Of a stretch of 64,000 nucleotides of DNA, positions 26,567 through 39,492 are shown in pieces; position 1 is the first letter of the stretch, and every line of letters starts with the position of its first letter. The DNA is taken from positions 248,001-312,000 of the forward strand of contig JAPQWV010000493.1 of NCBI GenBank assembly GCA_027422505.1. The letters are read 5' to 3'. The notes below the pieces were generated by a model, which did not search any database, had not been told where the DNA came from, and was given only the letters and a program-made list of their open reading frames with translations. Made by a program: the position numbers and the translations under genes. This DNA is from Craterostigma plantagineum (Eukaryota; Streptophyta; Magnoliopsida; Lamiales; Linderniaceae).

Positions 26567-27510
26567 GGTTCTCGGCGATTTGGTCAAGAGTGTGGAAAAT
26601 GTGACCGATTGCGACACAGAATTTTGGATAAAGCGAACGAGGAAAGATGAGGTTTTCTTGTTACGAGTCAAAATCTGAGGGGGTAAATATGGTATTTCGA
26701 GGGATTTCTTGGGCCACGTGAGTGTATTATGTTGTTGGACGAAAATGGGCTTGGCATTATTTAATGAACGTAAGACTTAAAAGTAGGAATAGGATGAAGA
26801 CAAGGAAGAAAGGTCCTTTAGACACGTTCATACGTTATTAAATGAAAACATCTAAATGGCATTGGGGGCATAATGGGAATTACGCTTGAGATCATCGCCG
26901 CGTATGTAATGAAAAAAGGTGCAATTCTCGTTCAGGCTCCTTCAGAAAAAAAAAAAAAAATTAGTTTTAAGTACCCGTTGTTCGGTAACACTTCATTATT
27001 CTCAAATAACACTCATTGTTCTGAAATAACACAAAACGATAGTCCGATAACAGTTCATATTTTAGGTCCTTATCTCTAAATTTTAGGTCCTTTAAACTAT
27101 TATTTTTTCGAAAAGGATCATAAAAATATTTTAAAATATTTTTTTGAGCATGAAACTTAATATACCCTAAAAAAATTCTTGGGACAAGAAGAGATGGGGT
27201 CCGACATATACTCTGCAATTTGAAATAAGTGAACATGTGGGTCTCAACTTTCATGGCTCTGCAACAATTGCAAGGATTCTTTAATCAAATAAAGATTAAT
27301 AAAGAAACTCTTTTGACAAAGCAACTGCTTTACGATTTGAAAAGGAAGATTTATTGCGTAGATTTCGATCTGATCCGATCACACAATCACATGGCTGCCT
27401 TATGGACTGGTTTGTCTTGTATGGATGGGTATCGACCATCTAAATGTCGTCGAACAAATAAAAATAAAACTAATATAAAAACGAACGTAATGAAGATTTA
27501 TGATCTACTA
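26567..27510. other. Intergenic, no gene supported
   Basis: It contains the BAG7 promoter on the left and a stretch at 26985-27060 with wording similar to the 23.6-24.1 kb repeats. The ORF on the plus strand at 27229-27702 is antisense to the next gene over part of its length and matches nothing. Confidence 0.4.
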
Positions 27511-28102
27511 CTAAGTAGGACGAGGAACGAGGGAGAAGAGACGATCACCGCCATCATCGTTACAATGAAGAAACAACTTCAAGACGAAGACAGCACCCAC
27601 AATAAACCCACAACCAAACGCTCCCAAATATCTCCCCATTACCATTCTGCCCTTAATGGGGCCCGCCCCCGCCGCCGCCTTTTTCTTCTCCGACGTTATT
27701 AATCTCCGAGGGTAACTTACGTCGTCATTATTACATTCTTCCAATCCGTAGAGAAGAGTTTGCGTGCAGTCCGAGCATATCGATTGGCTGTCATCGTCCC
27801 AATTGGATGCGTTTTTCTACTTTGGTCATCGGGCGAAAGATGTCTTGAGTGCGTTGATCTTTCGGCCCATTTCTAACATGTGATCGGCGTTGTCGGGCTG
27901 AGAAAGAGTTTGATTCCAAGGCGTGGAGATTCTCGAGAAATTCGAACCGCTTGAATATGTCGTCGAAGGATATCTCAAAAGGCGGATGTTTAAGTGGGAC
28001 ACGAAAGAGATCGTCGAGTTCTCGTTCGAGTTCTTCGAGCTTCTTCTGCAACACAATGGACGACATTTCTTTTCGGTTTTGGTTTCTTCCTCCCTTCTGC
28101 AT
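27511..28102 (-). CDS. Unrecognised tail-anchored small protein (one frameshift)
   Basis: I do not recognise this family. The minus-strand ORF begins at ATG 28102 (a second ATG at 28066 starts MSSIVLQKKLEELE) and shows a short coiled coil (VLQKKLEELERELDDLF), then FEISFDDIFKRFEFLENLH. The frame shifts at the T-run 27812-27816, which seems to have one extra base; the next frame continues NASNWDDDSQSICSDCTQ, with a C-x2-C and a further Cys, and ends in a hydrophobic segment (YLGAFGCGFIVGAVFVLKLF), a likely tail anchor. Allowing the shift, the protein is about 196 residues. An intron is ruled out because only about 34 nt could be removed. The acidic/cysteine and tail-anchor design suggests a membrane-bound adaptor, but no function can be assigned. 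Confidence 0.5.
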
Positions 28103-28422
28103 TTATTTCTCCTGAATTTTGAAGTGGCTTCTATTTGAGAGTGAACTGTCGCGACGGTTGTATGAATGATCGTTCTTTTTGGCGGTTGATTGCTTCTTTC
28201 AATCAAAGTCTTAAAATGTCTTTTCTTGGGCGTATAACCGTCAATGAATGGGGGGCGGCTCTCTGTACTGTCAACAAGAAAAAGAAATAAACAAAAAAAA
28301 AAACAAAAAAACAGAAACATTGCTATTTTATTACAACAATGCAATGCAATTGATGTGTTTCTAATAAATACAATTTATTAAGAGTTCTCCATCAAGTATA
28401 AAAAAAGACCTCATATAAACCA
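28103..28422. other. Spacer between two minus-strand genes
   Basis: About 320 bp, probably the 5' UTR/promoter of the tail-anchored protein gene and the 3' UTR of the RIN remnant. The long minus-strand ORF here is hydrophobic by base composition only. Confidence 0.35.
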
Positions 28423-28935
28423 TCACATTTGCATCAAAAGATTATTCACAGTAACAGTTGCAGAGTTGGTCAGTTGCAAGTCCTGCAAAAAGAATCATGT
28501 AATAAGAAAAGGGAACACCACGTCTGAAGAGAGGTTTCATTTCACAATCTATTGGTTTGCTAGTTAAGTTCGTCGAGACAAGCTATAGCATCTTGTGGGG
28601 ATCGTTATTATATTCTACGGTAGAAACAATCCAAGCACATCGTAAAGTAGAGAGATTTTTACCTGGAAGATGATATAATCGGGTATGTGAGGTAGTACTT
28701 CTCTAACAGTCTCAGCCATGGCCATGATGCTTGACAAGTTGTCGTTAGGACTCTGTGATAACGACCTAATACTCACACTGGCCGCCGAACCACTCTCACT
28801 GCCGAGTGGTGGCGGTGGCCTTGATGATGTACTGGCCTGAGTCGATGGGCTCGCAGGGAAGGGATTCCATGAACCATCTTCAAGAGATCCGTGAGCGTAA
28901 GTCTCTCCTACAGCAGCTAACTGCCTCATCATCAT
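28423..28935 (-). pseudogene. 3'-terminal remnant of a RIN2/RIN3-type RING E3 ligase (CUE domain)
   Basis: Two exons on the minus strand, 28663-28935 and 28423-28482, joined by a GT-AG intron. The sequence MMMRQLAAVGETY, a Ser/Pro-rich linker, then MAETVREVLPHIPDYIIFQ and DLQLTNSATVTVNNLLMQM matches the C-terminal CUE (ubiquitin-binding) domain of the RPM1-interacting ligases RIN2/RIN3. These are membrane proteins of about 580 residues; the membrane and RING parts should lie upstream, but only about 225 bp separate this exon from an unrelated plus-strand ELC fragment. A clean acceptor (TTTTCAG) precedes the first exon, so the break lies within the upstream intron. It is therefore a truncated gene remnant, unless the missing exons were misassembled. 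Confidence 0.72.
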
Positions 28936-29162
28936 CTGAAAATGACCCAACCAGATGGACCTGCCCGTCTAAACCATCCAACTGCTAGTCTCCGATGATT
29001 CCACACTCCTTCAGATAGAAAAAAAAAAACACAAGAAAGGGAGCTTAGAACGTGGCGATGGGCCCTGTGTTGTCTATTTCTCCTCATTTGATAAAAGGTA
29101 AAGAACAGGGACTCAAATATAACTGCGACTGGTTATTTTGTTAAAAAGAAAAAGAACGCACA

Positions 29163-30007
29163 CCTCCCGTTACGATACCTTCCTTCAGTCATGGTGTATC
29201 CGTCGTCGAATCTGGTGGAATTGGCTAGGAATTTGTGCGCCTTCTTCGCGCGTGACCCGCCGCTGTATTCTCAGAGGAAACCCCCAAATTCTCCAAACCC
29301 TAGTAACACAAGCACTGATTTCAATTCCAGCTATGGGAGAATGGGCTCTTCTAGTACCAGGCCTGCAATACCGCCAAGTGTTTATTCACCATCCCCTAAT
29401 CCTGTTCCACCTTATGGCGGTGGTGGTGGGAGGTTGATGGATGATCAAACGATGTTTTCAAGAAGAATGCGATCAATAAGCTTGTTGAGAATTTGGGCGG
29501 GGACATAAGGGAGATGAGGAGATCGAGGGAAGTAGAGATGGAAGGCTTTTCGGCGTGCAGCCGAGCTGAGAAGGCGCGATGAGGTGCTGAGGAAAGGGCT
29601 GAAGGAGATGAACGATGAGAGGGAAGCATTGGAACAGAACCTTCAGATGGTTCTAATGAACTCAGACGTATTAGAAGCTTGGCTGAAAGAAAACAACGAC
29701 GAGAAATCACTCAGTTCAGCAAACAATGTATTGAACGTGGACGAAGCATTTGAGCCTTGCGATGCTCTGTCTAAGCAGATGCTGGACACCACAGCGTTGG
29801 ACATGGCCCTCGACGACACAATCTATGCTTTGGACAAGGCCTTGCAAGAAGGGGCCATCCCTTTCGATCAGTACCTGAGAAACGTAAGGCTTCTGTCGAG
29901 GGAGCAGTTCTTTCATAGGGCGAACGGCTTCGAAGGTCAGGGCTGTTCAAATGCAGGCTCAGGTCGCGAGCATGGCTTCTCGAGTGCCTCAGCAGTATGT
30001 AAGCTAG
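29163..30007 (+). pseudogene. ELC: 5'-truncated ELC/VPS23 (TSG101) pseudogene
   Basis: Homology starts inside the UEV domain at about YLQSW (29180) and runs through VYPSSNLVELARNL, FARDPPLYSQR, a Pro-rich linker, a coiled coil (EMNDEREALEQNLQMV) and the C-terminal steadiness box (DALSKQMLDTTALDMALDD, FDQYLRNVRLLSREQFFHRA). The first ~110 residues of the ubiquitin-binding UEV domain are missing. At least five frame breaks occur: near 29193, 29455, 29540, 29555 and 29915. The frame resumes after each, ending with VQMQAQVASMASRVPQQY and TAG at 30005-30007. ELC is the ESCRT-I subunit that sorts ubiquitinated cargo at endosomes. There are no introns; a retrocopy is possible, but no poly(A) tail or target duplication was found. 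Some of the breaks could be sequence errors; the 5' loss is not. Confidence 0.75.
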
Positions 30008-30983
30008 TGACTTTAATTTCATTCTACACTTGTCTTGTTTTGTGCCTGTGCTTTGGTGGAATAATTGCCATAGAACTCTATATGATTGTTATCGTTGTTA
30101 TCATATTATTTGTGTAATACAATGACCGCTTGAAATCCCATTGTGGTGATGATGCTCATGAAGCATTTCGACCATTAACATCTACAGTTATGTATGGTTC
30201 TGAATTAAAAGGTCAGCCTTTGGCTTAGGCCATTGAATCGAATGGAATCATTTCATGCACTATTTCGTTTGTGGGGAATGGGATAGAGATTCTGAAAGAA
30301 CATTACAGGCATGCTCAATTGATTTGGCTTGTCTCGATTGAATTGCCATCGACGCTATGTTCACTCTAATTGATTTGACAGGGAGAGCATATCACGGGCC
30401 GTACAGAGAAATAGTAATGAATAAATGCGATAACGGTAAATAAACCATGGTTGGAGTGCACATGAGCGTTTTATTACACAGCAACAGCAGAGTATAGCAT
30501 GCATACAAAAAAAGGAGCATAAATGAGTGCACATCACACACGTACTAGCGACTAGCGTTAGCGTAGCCATTAATTATTGCTTAGAGAGGGAGAAAGAAGA
30601 CAACTAGTGGCTGGGGATTGCAGCAGGGAAAGGAACAAAAGCACGTCACCCCTTTATCTTTTGCGGCTCTCTCTTTGTAGTAAAAAACCCACCTTTTCAT
30701 CCTTTTTCTCCCTTTTATCTTCGCCATTGCATATTCCTTTTTTTTTTTTCTAAAAAGGGGGAATAGAATAAAAGATAAAACTATTTGTTCTTGAATGAAG
30801 GGATGTAGTATGATAACCCTAGGCACTGACTGTGACAGGCACGTTTGTATCTTCTTACAGGGTTGGCACGTTACTCCATGTTCTTGTCCACACTCCCCCA
30901 GCCAGCCCACACCTCTCTATTTACTGCTCCTTCGTTTGGGTCCCTAACCACAGATTATATTGGCCCTTTGATGGTAGTGCTAA

Positions 30984-31020
<37 letters not shown>

Positions 31021-32196
31021 AGAAATGGTACATTTATTACTACACATTGTTCTCTATTTGCTTGACTTCCATATTTAGACGTAGGTAATTATATTGATGA
31101 GCATTAAGTCATGTATGCGTAGAATAGTATATGGTGGTGTAACTTTATATAGTAGTGTAGACGGTGGTGTAACTTTATTGCAGAGCGAGGGTTTCTTTAA
31201 ATTATATTTTTATTCTTGTTCTTTAATTAAATTTTTTTCGACTGCTAACTAAATCACAATTGTCTAATACTCTCCTTACACAAAGCAAGCGCTGTCGAGT
31301 TAGCAGATAGAGTGAGAAAGTGAAAGGCGCTCAAGAAAGAGAAGTTTAACCTCAGTCTGACGCGAAACCTACCACCGTACTAATCTGAAACCTTTTTTTA
31401 GAGAGAGGTACGAACGAGTTAAGCCCTTTCTTTGCTAACCTTAAAATGCTCATATTTGTGGAAATATTTAGCAGGTCCAAGGTTTTCTGCTGACATCGTA
31501 CTTTCTGCGAACTTTGGGTATATCAGGTAAGAAGTAAAGAAGGGTTTTTTGTTCTTTCAATTTTTACCAGTTTTAGGTCTTTCCAAGCTTAGATCTCAGC
31601 TCTACCTGCTGTTCTTTTCAATTCCTTTTACTAATAGGAGAAAAGACATGTTCTTTGCCCTAAAAGATAAAAAGAGGTTTGTATGAACCAGTTTATATAT
31701 CCAGCTTATATATGAAGAAAATTAAGAAGAGATAGCAAGTTTCTAGCTAGGTTTGGGGTTTTTTTGAGGCAATATAATAGTTTTAGATGTTTATCTGCCA
31801 AGTATTTGGGAGTTTATCTTCAAATGAGGTCTTTGTTCTCCACGAAACTCAAACAACTCAGTCCTCAATGAGATTAAAAGACTGGAAAATGCTTCTGCAG
31901 GAAAAAAAAAAAGAAAGGAAAAAAGGAAACCCTCTTGGAGCTTGGTTTTGGGTTTTCAATTGATCGCTTTCTTGGACATATCTTACAAGCAAACAAAAGA
32001 GGAGTCAAGCAGCAGCAGGTATTAATTAATTTAATCCTTTATTTTATTCAAGTTTTCGTTCACCAGCTTTTTTTAATTTAGTTCTTCCATGTTCAAAGCA
32101 TGGGAACTTGAGTTTGAGTTTTAGTTTTATATCTTGCTTCGAGGAATAAATAACAGGAAGAAATATATAAAAAGGGAGGGAGGACGACGACGAGCA
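30008..32196. other. Intergenic, including the leader of the AHL gene
   Basis: No gene is supported over 2.2 kb. A (TC)n microsatellite lies at about 30987-31016. Short minus-strand ORFs at 30361-30570 and 30581-30910 have no family resemblance. The last several hundred bases before the AHL start may hold a non-coding 5' exon and intron. Confidence 0.4.
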
Positions 32197-33098
32197 ATGT
32201 CAAATCGATGGTGGGCAGGTAATAACATGGTGATTAACCAAATCCCATCTTCTTCTTCCTCGCCTGGCCCTTCTCTCCACCTCACAAACACCTCCGCCGA
32301 ACAAGACATCGACCCTTACTCCACAAACCCTAACCACCACCACCACCACCATGATTCCGTGGGCAACAACCTCGACGACCAAGACCATCAGAACCCCGCC
32401 GGCGACCTCGAAATCTCCGAGCCATCTCCGGCCTCCGCCCGCCGGCCAAGGGGCCGACCGCCAGGCTCCAAGAACAAGCCCAAATCCCCAGTCGTCATCA
32501 CCAGGACACGCAAAACGCCCTTCGCAGCCACGTCTTGGAAATACAAACGGAACGGACGTTTTAGACAGCCTCGCCACTTTTGCAAGGAGGAGACAGTGCG
32601 GAGTTTCTGTCCTGAGCGGAAGCGGAATAGTGACCAACGTAACCCTCCGTCAGCCCACTTCCCCAGGCGGCGTGATAAACCTTCAGGGAAGGTTTGAGAT
32701 TCTGTCACTCTCTGGCGCTTTCCTGCCGCCTTCGCCGCCGTCGGCCACTGGGCTGACGGTGTACTTGGCCGGCGGTCAAGGACAGGTGGTGGGCGGAATG
32801 GTGGTTGGGTCGTTGATAGCTTCAGGGCCGGTGATGGTCATCGCCGCCACTTTTGGGAATGCAACTTACGAGAGATTGCCGCTGGAAGAACAAAGTAATA
32901 ATGCTGCTGCTGAGAGTCAAGCAATGCCTGGCGTTGGTTCTCTGGCCGGAAACGAGCCTCAGATCTATCACTTGCCGCCTAATGTGGGCCCCAGCGGCGG
33001 CGGTGGAGGTGGGAGGGCGGTGCCGCCGTGCCGCCGGGCCCCATGACGTGTTTTGGGCTCCGGCGAACCCAAATAGGCCTCCCCCGCCTTCTTATTAG
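32197..33098 (+). CDS. AT-hook nuclear-localised (AHL) transcription factor, clade A (three frameshifts)
   Basis: An intronless AHL gene of about 300 residues: [12 protein letters not shown], a His-run, the type-I AT hook [19 protein letters not shown], then the PPC/DUF296 domain ([60 protein letters not shown]) and the C-terminus [10 protein letters not shown]. The GRFEIL-type core is the trimerisation surface. AHLs bind the minor groove of AT-rich DNA and repress growth programmes. The frame breaks three times: one base missing at about 32505 (before the DTQNALRSH block), one at about 32550 (before TDVLDSL), and a compensating +1 (or -2) at about 33015-33035. Every conserved block is still present, so sequence errors are the simplest explanation. 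Stop TAG at 33096-33098. Confidence 0.83.
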
Positions 33099-33540
33099 GA
33101 GGGAATCGAGCCTTTTAATATATACCTTTGTTGTAGCTTTTCTTTCTTTGGTTTGATCATGGGACGTTTTGTGAGGATGGTTAGAAGCTGATTTGTGGCT
33201 TTTGTACATTGCTCAATTAGTCAGTCACTTTTATCTTTTTTTTTTTCCCTCACCTCTATGACTTTGATTATGCTAATTGTTATCTTGCTAATCAGTACAT
33301 CATGAGACGTTGTAAGATTAACAGCATATTGGCTTTGCCCAATAAGATAAAACTGTGACCCAATCAATTGATTATTCGGCCCATCAAAACAATGTATTGG
33401 TCTGTCGGCGAACAGAAGGTCCTTTACTTTCCTTGGTCTTCGACTTCATGTACCTTTACTACTGTTGCTTACTATATCCTTCTCCGTGCGAAGAGAATTG
33501 TGCTCATATTTGATCGCTTTAGAAAGAAAGAGAGCAGTCA
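33099..33540. other. Spacer between AHL and SDR genes
   Basis: About 440 bp, no ORF of interest; 3' UTR of AHL and promoter of the SDR gene. Confidence 0.4.
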
Positions 33541-34960
<1,420 letters not shown>

Positions 34961-36029
34961 CCTGAAGCTTACAAGAGGTCTCAAAAATACATAAAAGTCG
35001 GTTTTGAATTGTCGGGACATCGTTCTGTGAAGTTAGTTTACGCCTTTTCTATTACATTACGACTTTACGCCTTTACATTACGATGTTGGGCGATTGTTCG
35101 TGAGTGTAGCGTGTTGTTTCGAACTCTGGGAGAAACACAACTTTTTTACATATTCTTCGAAAGCACTTCATATTGTTTCGCGCTTTATATAAACGGCATT
35201 CGAGAAACTTTATGAAAAACATTTCGTGTCGTTAGAAGCAAATATCGAACGATTCTACAAAAGCATGTGTCGTGGTGTTTCGAGGTTTCGTAATAAAATT
35301 CGAGAAACTTCTCGAAGACGCTAACGTTCGAGAAACTTCTCGAAGACGCTAACGGCGTTCGAAGTCGTCTTGCAAACGCCACGTTTTTCCGTAAATAAAA
35401 TTTGAGAAACTTAGAATCACTTTATTTCACCTTTTGTTGGAGTGGCATAAACCTCTTCGTGAACAAAAAGACCCTTACAGCCATTGCTAGCTGACACAGT
35501 CAAAATTCAATTGCCTGGGAAATCGTTCTCCAAAAGGTCCGTTGGTATCTCTTTCTCTTTCCTTAAAACCTGTGGGAAAATGGAGTGAGTTTTCGTATTA
35601 GGAATTCTGTTAGTTTTTTTTTCTCCTATCTCTCATTCTCCATCGGGAGAACAAAGGATTATCGGTTGATATCATGCTTTTGCCTTTTTTCTTCGGAATG
35701 TAGTGAGCACAACGCCGACGTGTTCGTGAAATTTTAACTATGTGAGCTTTTTTGTCTGTTATGTGCATTATTTGCCTCTCTGAGATTCGGAATAGGAATG
35801 GTATTAATTTCACGAACTAGTAGATTTGATGAGGTTGAACATAAATGCAGTCGTCCTTTTAGTGTATTTTCTCAGGTGTGTTCGGCTGCAGTCGTTTGCA
35901 CTATCAAACAGTGCTTTAATGGGATCTTTTGAATAATTGCCCCTTACGCTGTTTTAGACTGTTTAATATACCCGCAAGAATGCCTCAGTGTAAAGTTTAA
36001 CATTTTGTCAGCATATAGCCATACTTGAG
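34961..36029. other. Spacer with heat-shock-element-like repeats
   Basis: About 1.07 kb without a gene. It holds the TTCGAGAAACTT repeats described separately and presumably the promoter and 5' UTR intron of the HESO1-like gene. Confidence 0.4.
35299..35354 (+). promoter_or_regulatory. Two tandem 28-bp repeats, each a four-unit heat shock element
   Basis: TTCGAGAAACTTCTCGAA occurs at 35299-35316 and again at 35327-35344; each is a perfect TTCnnGAAnnTTCnnGAA array, the consensus bound by heat shock factors. The repeat unit continues with GACGCTAACG. Partial copies (TTCGAGAAACTT at 35199-35210; TTTGAGAAACTT at 35401) flank it. The site lies 0.7 kb upstream of the HESO1-like ATG and 0.34 kb downstream of the SDR stop. 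Confidence 0.55.
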
Positions 36030-37807
36030 ATGAATGGCTATAACGTCTTGGAGCTCACTTTGAGAGACATTCTTAAGGAGATCAACCCATCGAGAGATGA
36101 TTGGAACCATAGATTCGATATTCTTACAGAGATTCGAGTACTCGTTGAAGGCATTGAGAGCCTAAGAGGTTCGTGATATCAGATGTGCCTATTTGTCTGT
36201 CTCTAGTGTACTAGTTTGGTTATTCTTTCCAACATTAAAAAGAATCTAATCTTTGGAAACAGGGGCAACTGTTGAACCCTATGGATCTTTTGTATCCGAT
36301 CTTTTTACAAGATGGGGAGATCTGGATATATCCATAGAGTTGGCGAATGGTTCATATATTGCATTGCCTGGGAGAAAGCAAAAGCAATCTTTGCTTGGTG
36401 ATGTCATGGAAGATATGATGGAGAAAGGTGATATACGGTTTCAGTTTTCATTAGTCTCATTCTGATGTTATTGTTTTAAGGTCCAATTACGTTTACGCTG
36501 ATAGAGTTGGGGAGTGTGATATCTCATGCAAGGAGCTAACATTGACCTATTAGAAATTTACCCCTTGCAGGTGGTTTTCATAGGTTGAAGTTCTTATCTG
36601 ACGCAAGAGTACCCATTCTGAAGTTCGAGGCCAAAAACAATATTTCGTGTGACGTCTCAATTAACAATTTACTGGGTCAAATGAAGTCTAAACTCTTGTT
36701 CTGGATCAATGTGATCGATGGACGCTTCCGTGATCTAGTTTTACTGGCAAGTGGCTATAGCTGAGTTTATTTATAGGCAAGTGCAGAATGATATGAGTAA
36801 ATCACTCTCCATGCGCTCTTGCAGGTGAAAGAATGGGCAAAAGCTCACCGTATCAATGACTCAAAAGGTGGAACTTTGAATTCGTATTCTCTCAGCCTGC
36901 TCGTAGTGTTCCATTTGCAGGTACTTTTTCGTGTGTTTTGGTATTTGAATGAGCGAATGAAGCAAGCTTATTTGGGTTTTCTGGTTGTACTTCCTGAACT
37001 CCAGTTGTAATGCAAGCATATTTCGGTTGAAAAAATATTAATGTAAGAGAAGTCTTATGAAGTTGTTCTTTTAACCATATGAAATAATGATAAATGGGTT
37101 GGAACAGCAAATAATAAAATCTTCATGTCGTGTTCCTTTTTTTTTTCCTTCGATTTCTTTAAAATTTTGCAGAATACAGCCCCTGCAATATTACCTCCAC
37201 TTCAAGAAATATATCCCAAAAATCTGGCTGATGACCTTCAAGGTATGGTTCTTTGTTTCTTAATTAAACTAGAGACTTACGTAGTTGGAGATATTGAAAC
37301 TCTGGCTCCCCTTTTTACTAGTAACTTGGTTTGAAAGTATGTATGTTTTATAATTAAAGCAATTATTTCTCTTTGAAGTGCATCCTCTTGGACCATGATC
37401 AAACCTCGTTAACCTTCGGTATCTTTTCACACTGGCAATGCTAATCTTTGTCTTCAGGTCTGCGGCTTGCTGTGGAGAAACATATCGAAGATATCTGCAG
37501 CGTAAATATACACAAAATTACGTCAGATAAATCGAGGCTAATCAACCGAAGCTCTGTGCCCCAGCTCTTCGTTTCCTTCCTTGCCAAGGTCGAATTTCCT
37601 TAGACTGATAGTGACTGTAATTCAATGGGACAAAGAAATCACTGCATGCAATCCATTGACACGTGATTTTTTGTTTCTCGTGTTCTATGCAGTTTTCAGA
37701 CATCTGTGCAAAAGCCTCTACACATGGTATCAGCCCATTTAGGGGAAATTCAGAGGAAATTCTCAGCAACACCAGATGGTTACCTAAAACCTACGCACTA
37801 TATGTAA

Positions 37808-37839
<32 letters not shown>

Positions 37840-38376
37840 AGCTAAACAGACAAGATCCGTTTTTTGGTCTTATACAATAAGGTCGAAGATCCCTTTGAGC
37901 AGCCAGAAAACACAGCTCGATCGGTGGGAGCAAACCAGCTGACGAAGATCGCAAAGGCAATTCGAGTGACTTACAGAACCCTTGTCTCGCAAAAGCAAGA
38001 TAGGCTCTCTCTCCTTCATGTCCTGGTTGGACCGCAAACTGCAAGGCTGATGATCAAACCATTGGCCCCAAGTCAACTAGCCTCTTCATCATCATCATCA
38101 TCATCGGCATCATCATCAAGAACGCACAATCACAACAACAATCCGAGAAGGAACAATGGCAAAGCACCCATCGACATCGACAATCAGACGCGCCCCAAAT
38201 CACCAAAACGAGCCGTAAAGAAAGCGCCAGCAACCGTTCCTCAAAATGGGTTTGCTAATGGACCGCCCATTGGCGTGCCTGTGAATCAAACGAAACAAGT
38301 TTGGAGGCCGAAGGCTAACAAAACTGAGGCCGGTAAGTCGATTCCTAGTCATCCCGAGGAAGAAGGGATGGAATAG
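36030..38376 (+). CDS. HESO1: HESO1-like terminal RNA uridylyltransferase
   Basis: Eight exons: 36030-36168, 36263-36427, 36571-36746, 36825-36920, 37173-37242, 37458-37588, 37693-37803 and 37882-38376, giving 460 residues in frame. The nucleotidyltransferase core has GSFVSDLFTRWGDLDISIE (Gly-Ser and the DxD pair) and the third Asp in NNISCDVSINN. VLLVKEWAKAHRINDSKGG and LNSYSLSLLVVFHLQ follow, then the PAP-associated region ending VEDPFEQPENTARSV. The tail is low-complexity (Ser run from a TCA repeat; Asn, Pro, Lys). HESO1 adds uridines to unmethylated miRNAs and siRNAs and to AGO1-cleaved mRNAs (family knowledge). Intron 3 (36747-36824) has a GC donor instead of GT. A (CT)n repeat lies at the start of intron 7 (about 37807-37833). 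Confidence 0.87.
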
Positions 38377-39492
38377 TTTTCTTGAGAAAGGGAAAGGTAA
38401 AATGAATGTTATAGCTACTGTGTTTGCTCGCGGGAGTTGATCTGTGTTTTCTTGAGAATATTTTGAAACGTGGTTTATTGGATGGATTTGGGTCGGGTCG
38501 GGCCATGGCCAGTGGTTTTCCATCTGTGACAATTTGCAGAGAAATTGGTAAGATGGAGAAATAATTTTGACGCGTTTCCATTTAGATGGATGTCTCTACT
38601 CTAACCGTGAAGACCGTGGCGAGTGGTGGTGTGTCTAATAAACTCGAGAATTATTACAAAAATGTTTCAAAAAGTTATATTTTGTCGTGTTGTTGGGGTC
38701 AAGTGGAGGACGTGACGTCACTCTCTGGTCAAACGCCTTTTTGATGGAGCTTCGTTGGGCGTTCGTGTGTATTTTTTAATTGAATATTATTGACATACGC
38801 CTCATAAGAAAATATCATTTTCAATATAAAGACGTTTGAAGACAATGCCCACCGTGTGAACTTGGATCGATTGGGTGCCTTTTGTTTTCTTAAACTTGAA
38901 GAAAAACCAATATTTTTCTAATATTAAGATTAATAATATTTCTTATCAACTAATATTTAAATATAGTGTTATGAGCTCTTCAGATGGATAAAGAAGATTA
39001 GATGTCAAGTAAGGAAAGAATTCCTTTGGTCAATCTCTAAATGTTTATTACACACACCAAGTTGCAGGTCAAACTCCCAGTTCAAACACTTGTTAAACGC
39101 TACCTACAAACTTTTATTTAAGAAATGGACTGAGCCCATCATCATGGGCCCCACATATATAAGATGAGCTGTATTGTCATTAAATTATCTACTTTTGGGG
39201 ATATAGCTAGAATCATCAAAATATGAATATAATAATTAGAAACCGCGGCTTAACTTCTCCAAGTAGGCAGCTGTATCTTTATCATCGTCATCTCATCTCC
39301 GTGTGTAAAATGTGTGACTGCTCAGCTTAATCGATGTTACATAACAGAGATGTATAAATTCACCAGAATCTTCAGCTCTCACTCATCATCAGTTGATTCC
39401 ATAAGCAGAAAAGAAGAACATACAATACAAGCGATTAAAGGCCTATCTCTTTTGCAACGCTGTAATAACTTCGCTTTGTATCATATCTCATC
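38377..39492. other. Spacer and promoter of the CBF/DREB1 gene
   Basis: About 1.1 kb, AT-rich, no gene. A TATA-like sequence (ATATATAAG) lies near 39154-39162, possibly with a long leader; I cannot define the transcription start. Confidence 0.35.

Noticed and set aside
27790..27825. Very short intron to explain the frame change in the tail-anchored protein gene
   Set aside because: Only about 34 nt could be spliced, below the usable length in plants; a one-base error in the T-run is simpler.
30361..30910. Two minus-strand ORFs in the gap between the ELC pseudogene and AHL
   Set aside because: Cysteine-rich or lysine-rich by composition only; no conserved motif and no splice pattern.
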